Position numbers and translations under genes: made by a program | Shown: piece by piece, positions 1 through 8,541 of the stretch | Numbering within the stretch: position 1 is the first letter of the stretch | Layout of the letters: every line of letters begins with the position of its first letter | Notes under the pieces: generated by a model | Seen by the model: the letters and a program-made list of their open reading frames with translations, nothing else | Database searches by the model: none | What the model was told of the DNA's origin: nothing | Assembly (NCBI GenBank): GCA_009694025.1 | Contig: SHVZ01000038.1 | Location: forward strand, 1-33,886 | Reading direction: 5' to 3' | DNA from: Alphaproteobacteria bacterium | GTDB lineage: Bacteria > Pseudomonadota > Alphaproteobacteria > SHVZ01 | Length of the DNA: 33,886 nucleotides

Positions 1-1286
1 AGGATCGCGAACTTGACGATGAACAGGATGGCGAGCACGGCGACGACCGGGCTCACGTCCTGGAAGCGGCCGGCGGCGATCTTGATCGCCGCATAGGAGA
101 TGAAGCCGAAGGCGATGCCGTGGGCGATCGAGAAGGTGAGCGGCATGGCGACCGCCGTCACCACGCCCGGCGCGTATTCGGTCACGTCCTCCCAGTCGAG
201 CTCGGCCAGCCCCCGCGCCATCAGGCAGGCGACGAAGAACAGCGCCGGTGCCGTCGCATAGCCGGGAACGGTGGTGGCGAGCGGAGCGAAGAAGAGGGCG
301 AGCAGGAACAGGAGGGCCACGACGACCGCGGTCAGGCCGGTGCGTCCGCCTTCCTTGATGCCGGCGGCGCTCTCGATGTAGCTGGTGGTGGTCGAGGTGC
401 CGAGGACGGCACCGCCCATCGCCGCGACCGAGTCCGTCACCAGCGCCTGGCGGATGCGCGGCAGCTTGCCCTCCTTGTCGAGGAATCCGGCGCGATGGGC
501 GAGCCCGATCAGCGTGCCGGCGTTGTCGAAGAGGTCGACGAAGAGGAAAGCGAAGACCACCGCCACGAGCCCGAGAGAGAGCGCACCGGCGACGTCCATC
601 TGGAAGAAGGTCGGCGCCAAGGACGGCGGCATCGAGGCGACGCCGTTGAAGGGCGAGAAGCCGAAGACGATGCCGATCGCCGTCACCGCCAGGATCGCGA
701 TCATGATCGCGCCGCGCACGCGCATGGCGTCGAGGCCGACCATGACGAAGAATCCGAGGCAGGCGAGGATGGTGGTCGGCGACTTCAGATTGCCGATGCC
801 GACGATGGTCGCCTTGTTCTCGACGATCAGGCCGGCGTTCTTGAGCGCGATGATCGCAAGGAAGAGCCCGATGCCGGCCGAGATCGAAAGCTTCAGCGCG
901 CGGGGGATCGAGTTGATGATCCATTCGCGCACACGCGTGACGGTCAGAACCAGGAAGAGGAATCCCGAGACGAAGACGGCGCCGAGCGCCACCTGCCAGC
1001 TCACGCCCATTCCGAGCACGACGCCATAGGCGAAATAGGCGTTGAGGCCCATGCCCGGGGCGAGGGCGATCGGGTAGTTGGCGTAGAGCCCCATCAGCAG
1101 GGTGGCGCCGGCCGCGGCGAGGCATGTGGCGACGAACACCGCCCCCTTGTCCATCCCGGCGTCGCCCAATATCAGCGGGTTGACGAAGATGATGTAGGCC
1201 ATGGTGAGGAAGGTGGTGATGCCGGCCAGCACCTCCGTCCGGACGTCGGTCTTGTTCTCGTCGAGCTTGAAGAACGTCGCGAGCAT
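1..1286 (-). CDS. NCS2 purine permease, AzgA/GhxP type (C-terminus cut by window edge)
   Basis: Inner-membrane uptake of a purine base (adenine, guanine or hypoxanthine), probably proton-coupled; the exact substrate cannot be read from the sequence. The ATG at 1286 follows a good ribosome site (AAGGGGGACC). The protein begins MLATFFKLDENKTDVRTEVL, the characteristic AzgA opening, followed by many hydrophobic helices and the conserved GMGLNAYF and FVDLFDNAGTLIG segments. 428 codons are open with no stop, against about 430-450 for the family, so only a short C-terminal tail is missing. It lies 92 bp downstream of ntrX on the same strand, which would fit a nitrogen-scavenging role under NtrYX control (inference). 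No promoter is obvious in the 92-bp gap. Family assignment is secure. Confidence 0.9.
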   Translation of the reverse strand, partial: MLATFFKLDENKTDVRTEVLAGITTFLTMAYIIFVNPLILGDAGMDKGAVFVATCLAAAGATLLMGLYANYPIALAPGMGLNAYFAYGVVLGMGVSWQVALGAVFVSGFLFLVLTVTRVREWIINSIPRALKLSISAGIGLFLAIIALKNAGLIVENKATIVGIGNLKSPTTILACLGFFVMVGLDAMRVRGAIMIAILAVTAIGIVFGFSPFNGVASMPPSLAPTFFQMDVAGALSLGLVAVVFAFLFVDLFDNAGTLIGLAHRAGFLDKEGKLPRIRQALVTDSVAAMGGAVLGTSTTTSYIESAAGIKEGGRTGLTAVVVALLFLLALFFAPLATTVPGYATAPALFFVACLMARGLAELDWEDVTEYAPGVVTAVAMPLTFSIAHGIAFGFISYAAIKIAAGRFQDVSPVVAVLAILFIVKFAI

Positions 1287-1378
1287 CTTAGGTCCCCCTT
1301 TTGCCGCGGTTACTTCTTCGGACGATCCGCCGCAGGATGGCGGAAGACCGTCTGCCCGTCGAGACGAGAGAGCTGCTC

Positions 1379-2773
1379 TTAAGCGCCGCTGCGGAGCAGC
1401 GGGCGATCGGCCGAGGGCACGCCCAGGGACTTGAGCTTCCGATGGAGTGCCGATCGCTCCATGCCGACGAAGCCGGCGGTGCGGGAGATGTTCCCGCCGA
1501 AGCGATTGATCTGGGCCAGGAGATACTCGCGCTCGAACAGCTCCCGGGCATCACGGAGGGGCAGGCCCATGATCTCCCCACCCCTCTCCCAGCGCAACAC
1601 CGTGGGCGTGTTCGAGCCGATCTCCGGCGGCAGCGATTCGGCCGAGATCGGCTGGGTCGGGTCGCCGGCGGCCATGATCAGCAGCCAATCGGCCACGTTT
1701 CGGAGCTGACGCACGTTGCCGGGCCAGTCGTAGGCCTGGAGGGCGACCATCGCGTCCTCGCCGACCTCGCGTTTCGGCAGGCCGGCATTCTCGGCTGCCT
1801 GGCTGAGGAAATGGCGAATCAGCACCGGAATGTCCTCGCGCCGTTCGCGCAGCGAGGGGATACGGAGCGGCACGACGTTGAGCCGGTAGAACAGATCCTC
1901 GCGGAACGTCCCTTCGACGATCATCATCGGCAGATCGCGGTTGGACGTGGCGAGTACGCGGGCATCGACCTCGATGCGGGTGGTGCCGCCGACCCGCCGG
2001 AACGCCTGGTCCTGGAGCACGCGCACGATCTTGCCCTGGGTCTCTGCCGGCAGATCGGCGACCTCGTCGAGCAGCAGCGTGCCGCCATGGGCCTGCTCGA
2101 AGGTGCCGAGCCCGACCTCGGTCCCGGATTCGATGCCGAACAGCTCGGCCTCGAAGCGCTCGGGCTCCAGCGTCGCGCAGTTGAGCGCGACGAAAGGACC
2201 GTCGGCGCGACGCGAGCGCGCATGGATCATCCGCGCCGCCACCTCCTTGCCGGCCCCGGCGCCGCCGGTGATGAACACCCGGCTTCCGGTCGGGGCAACG
2301 CGCTCGATCGCAAGGCGCACCTGGAGCAACCCCTGGCTCACGCCGGTCAGCTCCTGGGCGGCGCCGGAGCGGAGCTTCAACTCCTCGTTCTCGCGCCTGA
2401 GATGCGCCGTTTCGATGGCATGGGCGACGATCAGCAGCAGCCGGTCGGTCTGGAACGGCTTTTCGATGAAGTCGTAGGCGCCGAGCTTGATCGCCTGGAC
2501 CGCGGTCTCGATCGTTCCGTGGCCGGAGATCATCACCACCGGCACGTTCGGATGCTCCTTACGCACCGCTTCCAGCACCTGCAGGCCATCGAGCGTGCTG
2601 CCCTGAAGCCAGATGTCGAGCACCAGCAAGGACGGTCGGCGCTGGCGCAGCTCGGCCAACGCCGTGTCGGAGTCCGCCGCCACCCGCGTGAGATAGCCTT
2701 CGTCCGCGAGCACGCCCGCGATCAGCATTCGGATGTCGGCCTCGTCGTCGACGATCAGTACGTCATGCGCCAT
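1379..2773 (-). CDS. ntrX: Nitrogen assimilation response regulator NtrX
   Basis: DNA-binding response regulator of the NtrY-NtrX system (nitrogen metabolism, and in other alphaproteobacteria redox and envelope traits). 464 aa. Receiver domain 1-120 with acidic pair D9/D10, phosphoacceptor D53, S83 and K105. AAA+ domain about 140-375 with a Walker A loop (GGAGAGKE, 170-177), Walker B LLLDEVAD (233-240) and FREDLFYRL (290-298). C-terminal Fis-type HTH with the NtrX signature GMERSALHRKLKSLG. The sigma54-contact GAFTGA loop is absent, replaced near 222-227 by a sequence reading LGTFEQ, as is usual for alphaproteobacterial NtrX, so it may not act as a classical sigma54 activator. The ATG at 2773 overlaps the end of ntrY by 11 bp, implying translational coupling. 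Confidence 0.93.
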   Translation of the reverse strand: MAHDVLIVDDEADIRMLIAGVLADEGYLTRVAADSDTALAELRQRRPSLLVLDIWLQGSTLDGLQVLEAVRKEHPNVPVVMISGHGTIETAVQAIKLGAYDFIEKPFQTDRLLLIVAHAIETAHLRRENEELKLRSGAAQELTGVSQGLLQVRLAIERVAPTGSRVFITGGAGAGKEVAARMIHARSRRADGPFVALNCATLEPERFEAELFGIESGTEVGLGTFEQAHGGTLLLDEVADLPAETQGKIVRVLQDQAFRRVGGTTRIEVDARVLATSNRDLPMMIVEGTFREDLFYRLNVVPLRIPSLRERREDIPVLIRHFLSQAAENAGLPKREVGEDAMVALQAYDWPGNVRQLRNVADWLLIMAAGDPTQPISAESLPPEIGSNTPTVLRWERGGEIMGLPLRDARELFEREYLLAQINRFGGNISRTAGFVGMERSALHRKLKSLGVPSADRPLLRSGA

Positions 2774-5018
2774 GTCCGGCGACCCTCGTTCCCTTCCGCT
2801 CGACCTCGCCGAGCACGCCGCCCGGCAGAATCAGCACGACCTTCGCCCCGCCCCCCTCGTTGTCGCCGAGGACCAGGCGGCCTCCATGGTCCTCGGCGAT
2901 TTTCTTGACGATGGCGAGCCCGAGCCCGGTGCCCTTGGTCCGCGTCGTCACATAGGGCTCGGTCAGGCGCTCGCGCCCCTCGACCGGCAGTCCCTTGCCG
3001 TTGTCGGTCACCTCGATGCGAGTCTCGCCGGCCTCGACAGCCAGCATCAGGCGGATCAGCCCCGCCGGCAGCTTGCCGGACTCCGGAGGCGCCCGCCCGT
3101 CGATGGCGTCGGCGGCGTTCTTCAAGAGGTTGGTGATCGCCTGGCGGAGCTGACGCGCGTCGCAAGAGACAACTACCGGCGCCGCCGGCGCGTTGATCTC
3201 GACCTTGGTCGACGTCCCGCCCTGGCGCTGCAGGAAGACCGCCTCCTCGCAGATCGGTTGGAGGGCCTCCGCCTTGATCGTCGCCCGCGGCATACGGGCG
3301 AAGGAGGAGAACTCGTCGACCATGCGGCCGATGTCGCCGACCTGGCGGACGATGGTGTCCGTGCACGCCCGGAAAGTCTCGGGATCCGAGGTGATTTCCT
3401 TGAGGTAGCGCCGCTTCAACCGCTCGGCGGATAGTTGGATCGGCGTCAGCGGATTCTTGATCTCGTGCGCGATCCGTCGGGCGACGTCGGCCCAGGCCGC
3501 CTGGCGTTGGGCGGTCAGAAGCTCGGTCACATCGTCGAAGGTCAAGACGTAGCCGATCGTCTCGTCCTGCCGGGTGTCGACGCCGAGCCGCGCCAGGAGG
3601 ATGCGGGTGCGGCCGCCACGGACGATCTGCACCTGGTCCTCGGCGAGCTTGTCGGGGCGGCGGCGAACCTCGTCCCAGAGGGCCGCCAGCTCCGGCACCG
3701 CCTCGACCAGCGGCCGCCCGATCAAGGACTCAGGCTGCACGCCGAGCCGGCTGGCGGCGGAGCGGTTGGGCAGCGTGATGCGGCCCTCGCCATCGACGCC
3801 GATGACGCCAGCCGAGACGCCGGACAGGACCGCTTCGATGAAGCGGCGGCGCATGTCGAGCTGGCGGTTCGCCTCCATCAGGTCGCCGCGCTGGGCCTCG
3901 AGCTGCTCGGTCATCCGGTTGAAGGCCTGCGCCAGCACGCCGATCTCGTCACCGGCCGTGCGCTCCTCCACCCGGGCACCAAGATCGCCGGCGCGGACCC
4001 GCTCGGCCGCCCGTGCCATCCCGATGATCGGCCGGGCGAGCTGGTTGGCGAAGGTGAGGCCCAGCCAGATCGCCGCCAATAGCAGCAGCAGGGCGACCGC
4101 GGCGAACCAGACGATGAAGCTGAACTGCAGGCCGGCGGCGCGGGCCTCGATCTCCTGGTAGGCTTCGACGGCGAGCCGGGTGCGCTCGGCATAGGCGAGC
4201 GCCGTCGCGTCGACGACCCGTCCGATCATCAGATACGCGCCGATGAAGCGATCGAGCTGCACCACCGCCCTGACACGGTCCTCGTTCTCGCTCGAGAACA
4301 CCACGACCTCGCCTTCGGAGGCGCGGTTGACGATGTCGTCCGCCAGCGGCTCGAGCTCAAGTGCGAAAGACAGGCCGGCGCGCGCGAGGATCGCGCCTGA
4401 CTCGGTGAACACCACCGCCTCCGACAGCGTCCGCGAGGCGGCCCAGGCGGTCAGGAGCGAGTTGAAGCGCTGCTGGCTGCCCATCAACGCCGGTGCTTCG
4501 CGCGAAATGTTCTGGGCCATCAGCAGGACGTCGCCGCGGATGCTTTTCTGATGCTCGTCCAAGTAGAGCCGGGCCACGGCGTGGCTCTCGTTGACGGCCT
4601 TGCGGACGACGTCGTCGAACCAGCTCTGGATGCCGAGATGGAGGAAGAGCGCGGCGAACACGGTGACCACCAACGTCGGCGCCAGCGCAACCAAGCTGAA
4701 GAGGAGGGCGAGACGACGGTGGAGCCCGGAGCCGGCGCCGTCGCTCCGGCGCTCGGCCCAGAGGCCGACCAGACGGCGGGCCACGAGGCCCGCCAGCAGC
4801 AGCAGCAGCACCACGTCGAGGGTAAGAAGCTGGATGATCGGCTTCGGCTCGCGCGGCAACGCCCCGACGCCGGTGAAGGTGAGGTAGGTCGCGATCGCCG
4901 AGACGACGGAGGCCAGCGCGAGGAGGATCGCGAGCTTGCGGGCGAGCGCCACGCGCACCGACCACGCCTCGAAGCGCCGCCGCATGCCGACGAGGTCCCC
5001 GGTCGCGACTTCCGTCAT
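2763..5018 (-). CDS. ntrY: Sensor histidine kinase NtrY
   Basis: Membrane histidine kinase that phosphorylates NtrX. With the ATG at 5018 it is 751 aa. Membrane segments lie near 29-48, 62-84 and 103-130, then a periplasmic region of about 160 residues, then a fourth segment at 299-323. HAMP domain about 324-380, PAS about 390-500, HisKA with H518 in RRIAHEIKNPLTP, HATPase with N-box NLLKNAAD (630-637), DNGKG (672-676) and GTGLGLAI (696-703). The frame is open further upstream to a TTG at 5090, and an internal ATG at 4985 is another possible start; none has a perfect ribosome site. It follows hemW by 90 bp on the same strand. No ntrB or ntrC is in the window. Confidence 0.92.
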   Translation of the reverse strand: MTEVATGDLVGMRRRFEAWSVRVALARKLAILLALASVVSAIATYLTFTGVGALPREPKPIIQLLTLDVVLLLLLAGLVARRLVGLWAERRSDGAGSGLHRRLALLFSLVALAPTLVVTVFAALFLHLGIQSWFDDVVRKAVNESHAVARLYLDEHQKSIRGDVLLMAQNISREAPALMGSQQRFNSLLTAWAASRTLSEAVVFTESGAILARAGLSFALELEPLADDIVNRASEGEVVVFSSENEDRVRAVVQLDRFIGAYLMIGRVVDATALAYAERTRLAVEAYQEIEARAAGLQFSFIVWFAAVALLLLLAAIWLGLTFANQLARPIIGMARAAERVRAGDLGARVEERTAGDEIGVLAQAFNRMTEQLEAQRGDLMEANRQLDMRRRFIEAVLSGVSAGVIGVDGEGRITLPNRSAASRLGVQPESLIGRPLVEAVPELAALWDEVRRRPDKLAEDQVQIVRGGRTRILLARLGVDTRQDETIGYVLTFDDVTELLTAQRQAAWADVARRIAHEIKNPLTPIQLSAERLKRRYLKEITSDPETFRACTDTIVRQVGDIGRMVDEFSSFARMPRATIKAEALQPICEEAVFLQRQGGTSTKVEINAPAAPVVVSCDARQLRQAITNLLKNAADAIDGRAPPESGKLPAGLIRLMLAVEAGETRIEVTDNGKGLPVEGRERLTEPYVTTRTKGTGLGLAIVKKIAEDHGGRLVLGDNEGGGAKVVLILPGGVLGEVERKGTRVAGHGA

Positions 5019-5020
5019 AG

Positions 5021-5052
5021 GTGCGAAATAGCCACGGTGCAGAATAGCCACA
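5021..5052. repeat. Two tandem copies of a 16-bp unit just upstream of ntrY
   Basis: GTGCGAAATAGCCACG is followed immediately by GTGCAGAATAGCCACA; the copies differ at three positions. The pair ends 3 bp before the chosen ntrY start codon and lies in the 90-bp hemW-ntrY gap. It could be a regulator-binding direct repeat or a leader element; no regulator is identified from sequence. Confidence 0.6.
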
Positions 5053-5076
5053 GTTGATGCCGATTTACGACACCTC

Positions 5077-5091
5077 GTTGCGCGCCGCAAC
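5077..5091. other. Short inverted repeat in the hemW-ntrY gap
   Basis: GTTGCG and CGCAAC (6 bp) are separated by CGC. It lies 18 bp after the hemW stop on the transcribed strand and has no T-run behind it, so it is a poor intrinsic terminator; it may be a processing hairpin or an operator half of the ntrY upstream region. Confidence 0.3.
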
Positions 5092-5108
5092 AGGACAAAT
5101 TTCCGGCA

Positions 5109-6239
5109 CTAGGCGAGGAGATAGTCGAGGACACCGTTCAGACGTTGCCGTCCTGCCGCAGTTGCCCGAATCCCACGACCGTCGTCGACGAGATAACCCT
5201 CCTCGACCAGCGCGCTCCGCCGGTCGGCCGACGGCAGCACGTCCAGGCGCCCGTAGGGGATGCCCTCGGCCAGCCGCAGCCCCATCATCAGGATCTCCCG
5301 TCGTCGCTCGCCGGCCGGCTGCGTCGTCTCCTCCGCGGTGCCATGACCGTCCGCCTCGACCGCCGCGATCCAGGTTTCCGGCGCCCGCGCCTGGCGCGTC
5401 GCATGCCAGACCCCGCCACGAGGCACCCGGCCATGGGCGCCGGGACCGATGCCGAGATAGGGCCCCATCCGCCAATAGGTCAGGTTGTGCCGGGATTCCT
5501 CGCCTGGACGTGCGTGATTCGAGATCTCGTAGGCGGGGAGCCCGGCGCGGTCGAGGATCTCCTGGGTCGTCTCATAGAGCGCGCCGGCGAGATCGTTGTC
5601 CGGAATCGCGATTTCGCCGCGCTGGAAGCGCGTCTGGAACTGGGTCCCGGGCTCGATCGTGAGCTGATAGACGGAGAGATGCGATCCCGCGTGGCCGAGC
5701 GCGCGGCCGAGCTCGTCCCGCCAGGCCGCGACCGATTGCCCGGGGCGGGCATAGATCAGATCGAAGCTGAAGCGCGGAAAATGCCGGGCTGCCATCGAGA
5801 CCGCCGCCAACGCCTCCTCCGGCCCGTGCTGTCGGCCGAGAAAGGCGAGATCGGCCGCGTTCAGCGCCTGGACGCCGAGGGAGACCCGGTTGACCCCGGC
5901 GGCACGGTAGGCGGCGAAGCGGTCCGCCTCGACGCTGGTCGGGTTGGCCTCGAGAGTGATCTCGGGAATACCGGCGAAGCCGAGGAGGCCTCGCGCCCGC
6001 TCGATCACCGCGCCGACGGTTTCCGGGTCCATCAGCGAGGGCGTACCGCCGCCGAAGAACAGGCTGGTGAGCGGCCGGCGGTCGACCCGCGCCGCCCACC
6101 AGTCGAGCTCGGCCAGCAGCGCGCGGCGCCAGCGCGCCTGGTCGACCCCGTCGGCGACATGGCTGTTGAAGTCGCAATAAGGGCATTTCGACCGGCAGAA
6201 CGGCCAATGGATGTAGAGCCCGAAGCCGGGATCGATCAT
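5109..6239 (-). CDS. hemW: Radical SAM heme chaperone HemW (HemN-like)
   Basis: Cytoplasmic radical SAM protein that binds heme and is proposed to deliver it to target proteins; often mis-annotated as oxygen-independent coproporphyrinogen III oxidase. 376 aa. The radical SAM cluster is CRSKCPYC (C15, C19, C22), followed by FFGGGTPSL (61-69) as the SAM-binding glycine motif, EANPTS, and the C-terminal HemW domain. The length matches HemW rather than the longer true HemN (about 450 aa). The ATG at 6239 overlaps the rdgB stop in an ATGA of 4 bp, so the two are translationally coupled. The frame stays open upstream into rdgB out of its frame, but that upstream part is not a fusion domain. Confidence 0.92.
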   Translation of the reverse strand: MIDPGFGLYIHWPFCRSKCPYCDFNSHVADGVDQARWRRALLAELDWWAARVDRRPLTSLFFGGGTPSLMDPETVGAVIERARGLLGFAGIPEITLEANPTSVEADRFAAYRAAGVNRVSLGVQALNAADLAFLGRQHGPEEALAAVSMAARHFPRFSFDLIYARPGQSVAAWRDELGRALGHAGSHLSVYQLTIEPGTQFQTRFQRGEIAIPDNDLAGALYETTQEILDRAGLPAYEISNHARPGEESRHNLTYWRMGPYLGIGPGAHGRVPRGGVWHATRQARAPETWIAAVEADGHGTAEETTQPAGERRREILMMGLRLAEGIPYGRLDVLPSADRRSALVEEGYLVDDGRGIRATAAGRQRLNGVLDYLLA

Positions 6240-6838
6240 CGCCGCCCGAAACACGCAGCCACCAGCTTGGCCAGCGCGCGGGCGCGGTGGCTGGTCGCGT
6301 GCTTCTCCTCCGCCGACATCTCGCCGTAGGTGCGGTTGGCGCCCTCCGGGGCAAACATTGGATCGTACCCCCAGCCGATATCGCCTCTGGGGGGCCAAAC
6401 CAGGATGCCGTCGACTTTGCCCTCGAACACCTCCTCGTGCCCATCGGGCCAGACCAGCGCCAGCGTCGACATGAAGGCGGCGCGACGGTCTGGATTGGTG
6501 CCGAGCTCGCCCTGCACCCGGCGCATCGCGACGTTGAAGTCGCGCGGCGCGCCGGCCCAGTCGGCCGTATGGACGCCGGGTCGGCCACCGAGTCCGGCGA
6601 CGCTCAGGCCGGAATCGTCGGCCAGCGCCGGAAGGCCGGTGGCGGCCGAAGCGGCCCTGGCTTTGAGGAGCGCGTTGTCGACGAAGGTTTCGCCGGTCTC
6701 CTCCGGCTCCGGCAGGCCGAGCTCTCCGGCAGACACGACCTCGACGCCCCAGGGCGCCAGGAGCTCGACCAGCTCGCCGACCTTCCCCGGGTTGTGGGTC
6801 GCCAGCACCAGCTTGGGCTCGACGAAGCGGCGGGCCAT
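6236..6838 (-). CDS. rdgB: dITP/XTP pyrophosphatase RdgB (Ham1 family)
   Basis: Hydrolyses non-canonical purine nucleoside triphosphates (dITP, XTP, ITP) to monophosphate and pyrophosphate, cleansing the nucleotide pool. 200 aa from the ATG at 6838. Family motifs: [10 protein letters not shown] (11-20), [14 protein letters not shown] (47-60), [19 protein letters not shown] with D74/D75 in the active site, and GWGYDPMF. The start MARRF is typical for alphaproteobacterial RdgB. A GTG at 6847 in the same frame would overlap the upstream acetyltransferase stop as GTGA and is an alternative start. Located between the GNAT gene and hemW in a tightly overlapping operon. Confidence 0.92.
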   Translation of the reverse strand: MARRFVEPKLVLATHNPGKVGELVELLAPWGVEVVSAGELGLPEPEETGETFVDNALLKARAASAATGLPALADDSGLSVAGLGGRPGVHTADWAGAPRDFNVAMRRVQGELGTNPDRRAAFMSTLALVWPDGHEEVFEGKVDGILVWPPRGDIGWGYDPMFAPEGANRTYGEMSAEEKHATSHRARALAKLVAACFGRR

Positions 6839-6843
6839 GGCGG

Positions 6844-7704
6844 TCACTTGAACACCACGAGGCCATACTCGCCGACCACGCGGAAACCGATCGCGCGATA
6901 GGCGGCCTGGGCCGAGGGGTTCTCCTTCGGCGTGAACAGGACCGCGCGGTCGGCGCCGGCACCGCGGGCGGCCAGCAGCGAGCCGGCGATGCAGGCCCGG
7001 GCGAAGCCGAGACTGCGCAGATCGGGTGGGGTGAACACGCCGCCGATCTGCACCATGTCCGGGACAATGGCGTTGTAGCCGTTCATCGCTACCAGGCGGC
7101 CGTCGACCTCGAGCACCCAGAGAGCGCCCTCGCGATCGAGCCGTCGGATGCCCTCGTCGGCCTCGGCCCAGGTCTGCTCGTTGTCGTCGCCGGCCGAGGT
7201 CTCGACCATGCTCTGGACCCGCCAGCCGACGAGGTTCTTGAGTTCGATCCGGCGCGGACGCCGCGACGTCCAGTGGCCGGCCAGCAGATGCTCGGGCACG
7301 ACGATCTGGTTGAGATCGAGGGCGAACAGATCCTCGCGGCTGTCTTTCCGTGTCGGCGCCGTGCGGAGGCCGAGAAGCTGGCGCGCCTCCGCGGTCTGGG
7401 CGTGAGGGCCGAGCAGGCCCTTGATCGGCCTGACCGCGCGCTTGGTCAGGTGCTGGAGGATCGGCCCCAGATGGTAGGGCGCCTGGATCGAAAGGAAGCC
7501 GTTCCAGTAGAGCGCTGCCACGGCCTCGACGCGGCTCCCGGCCATGGCCCCGACATAGGTCCCGCCGTAAGGCGTGCCGCTATCGATCAGTCCCGACCGC
7601 CGGAGATTGGCCCGGAGAAACATCGAGCTGTCCGCCCGCTCCTCGAGAAAGTCCGAGATCATCAGGTCGTCGCCGGGAACGAGCTGGCGAACCTCGATCG
7701 GCAT
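6844..7704 (-). CDS. GNAT-family N-acetyltransferase
   Basis: Predicted acetyl-CoA-dependent acetyltransferase; the substrate is unknown. 286 aa. The N-terminal half (1-140) is poorly characterised, and the C-terminal half carries the GNAT fold: [17 protein letters not shown] (beta 4), [20 protein letters not shown] (motif A, acetyl-CoA pyrophosphate loop), and [20 protein letters not shown] (motif B). The ATG at 7704 sits in TGATG shared with the rph stop, so translation is coupled to rph. Its place between rph and rdgB is notable because those two genes are usually adjacent in alphaproteobacteria; it may have been inserted, or may act in the same nucleotide/RNA housekeeping context (inference). 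Confidence 0.82.
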   Translation of the reverse strand: MPIEVRQLVPGDDLMISDFLEERADSSMFLRANLRRSGLIDSGTPYGGTYVGAMAGSRVEAVAALYWNGFLSIQAPYHLGPILQHLTKRAVRPIKGLLGPHAQTAEARQLLGLRTAPTRKDSREDLFALDLNQIVVPEHLLAGHWTSRRPRRIELKNLVGWRVQSMVETSAGDDNEQTWAEADEGIRRLDREGALWVLEVDGRLVAMNGYNAIVPDMVQIGGVFTPPDLRSLGFARACIAGSLLAARGAGADRAVLFTPKENPSAQAAYRAIGFRVVGEYGLVVFK

Positions 7705-8423
7705 CAGACGAGACCGAGAGCCTCGCGCTGCAGCGAGGCGAGATGAGCGACCCCGGTCCGCGCCAGCGCCAGCATGCGCAAAAGCTCGGCCTCGGCGAAG
7801 GGCGCACCTTCCGCCGTCGCCTGCACCTCTATCAGCTTGCCGGCGCCGGTCAGGACGAAGTTGGCGTCGGTCTCGGCGGCCGAATCTTCGACATAGTCGA
7901 GGTCGAGGACGGCCGCGCCGGACACCACGCCACAGGAAACCGCGGCAACCGAATCCATCATCGGAATCGCGGTCACCATCTTCAGGCGCTTCATATGCTG
8001 AAGGCATTGGTGGAGCGCCACATAGGACCCGGTGATGGCGGCGGTTCGGGTACCGCCGTCGGCCTGGATCACGTCGCAGTCGATCTTGATCTGGCGTTCG
8101 CCGAGTTTGCCGAGATCGGTGACGGCCCGAAGCGCCCGGCCGATCAGCCGTTGGATCTCCTGGGTCCGCCCGGACTGCTTGCCCCTGGCCGCCTCGCGGT
8201 CGGTGCGGGTGTTGGTCGAGCGCGGCAGCATGCCGTATTCGGCGGTCACCCAGCCCTTGCCCGACCCCTTGAGGAACGGCGGCACCCGCTCGTCGAGCGA
8301 GGCGGTACAGAGGACATGCGTGTCCCCGAAACGGACGAGACAGGAGCCTTCCGCGTGCTTTGAAAAGCCCGGTTCAAGGACGACGGGACGCATCTGATCG
8401 GACGCGCGACCGGAGGGTCGCAT
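7704..8423 (-). CDS. rph: Ribonuclease PH
   Basis: Phosphorolytic 3'-5' exoribonuclease that trims tRNA 3' ends, using phosphate and releasing nucleoside diphosphates. 239 aa, the normal length. It starts [14 protein letters not shown] at the ATG at 8423, preceded by AGAGG. Conserved elements: [16 protein letters not shown] with R86, [15 protein letters not shown] with the phosphate-binding GTR at 124-126, and [18 protein letters not shown]. First gene of the minus-strand operon rph-GNAT-rdgB-hemW; it diverges from hrcA with a 118-bp gap. Confidence 0.95.
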   Translation of the reverse strand: MRPSGRASDQMRPVVLEPGFSKHAEGSCLVRFGDTHVLCTASLDERVPPFLKGSGKGWVTAEYGMLPRSTNTRTDREAARGKQSGRTQEIQRLIGRALRAVTDLGKLGERQIKIDCDVIQADGGTRTAAITGSYVALHQCLQHMKRLKMVTAIPMMDSVAAVSCGVVSGAAVLDLDYVEDSAAETDANFVLTGAGKLIEVQATAEGAPFAEAELLRMLALARTGVAHLASLQREALGLV

Positions 8424-8487
8424 GGTATCGCCTCTTGGTCTGGACGGAGCGGCGCGCACCCTACCAGCTTCGCTTTGCTTTCGCACC

Positions 8488-8520
8488 CTTGTTGACGCCC
8501 CGCCGATGCGACACTAAGTA
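8488..8520 (+). promoter_or_regulatory. Candidate hrcA-grpE promoter
   Basis: The gap between rph and hrcA contains CTTG at 8488-8491 overlapping TTGACG at 8492-8497, followed after 17 bp by a weak -10-like TAAGTA (8515-8520). The CTTG could belong to a heat-shock sigma32 -35 element, which would suit hrcA-grpE, but the -10 region does not match well. I see no CIRCE element (TTAGCACTC-N9-GAGTGCTAA) here. Confidence 0.3.
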
Positions 8521-8541
8521 CCGGCAGGAGCATAGAGAAAC

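Noticed and set aside
120-1382. Long open frame on the plus strand, 420 codons, opposite the purine permease
   Set aside because: Its product is an Arg/Asp/Glu/Gly-rich low-complexity sequence, typical of the antisense of a GC-rich gene; the minus strand encodes a full permease.
5021-5052. Sigma54 promoter (GG-N10-GC) before ntrY
   Set aside because: GG and GC in the repeats are 7 bp apart, not 10, so the -24/-12 spacing is wrong.
5109-7067. A 652-codon minus-strand frame suggesting an RdgB-HemW fusion
   Set aside because: The part upstream of 6239 is out of frame with rdgB and reads as basic low complexity. HemW begins at the ATG at 6239, and rdgB is intact in its own frame.
8424-8541. CIRCE operator before hrcA
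   Set aside because: I looked for TTAGCACTC-N9-GAGTGCTAA and found nothing close; HrcA probably acts elsewhere, such as at groESL.
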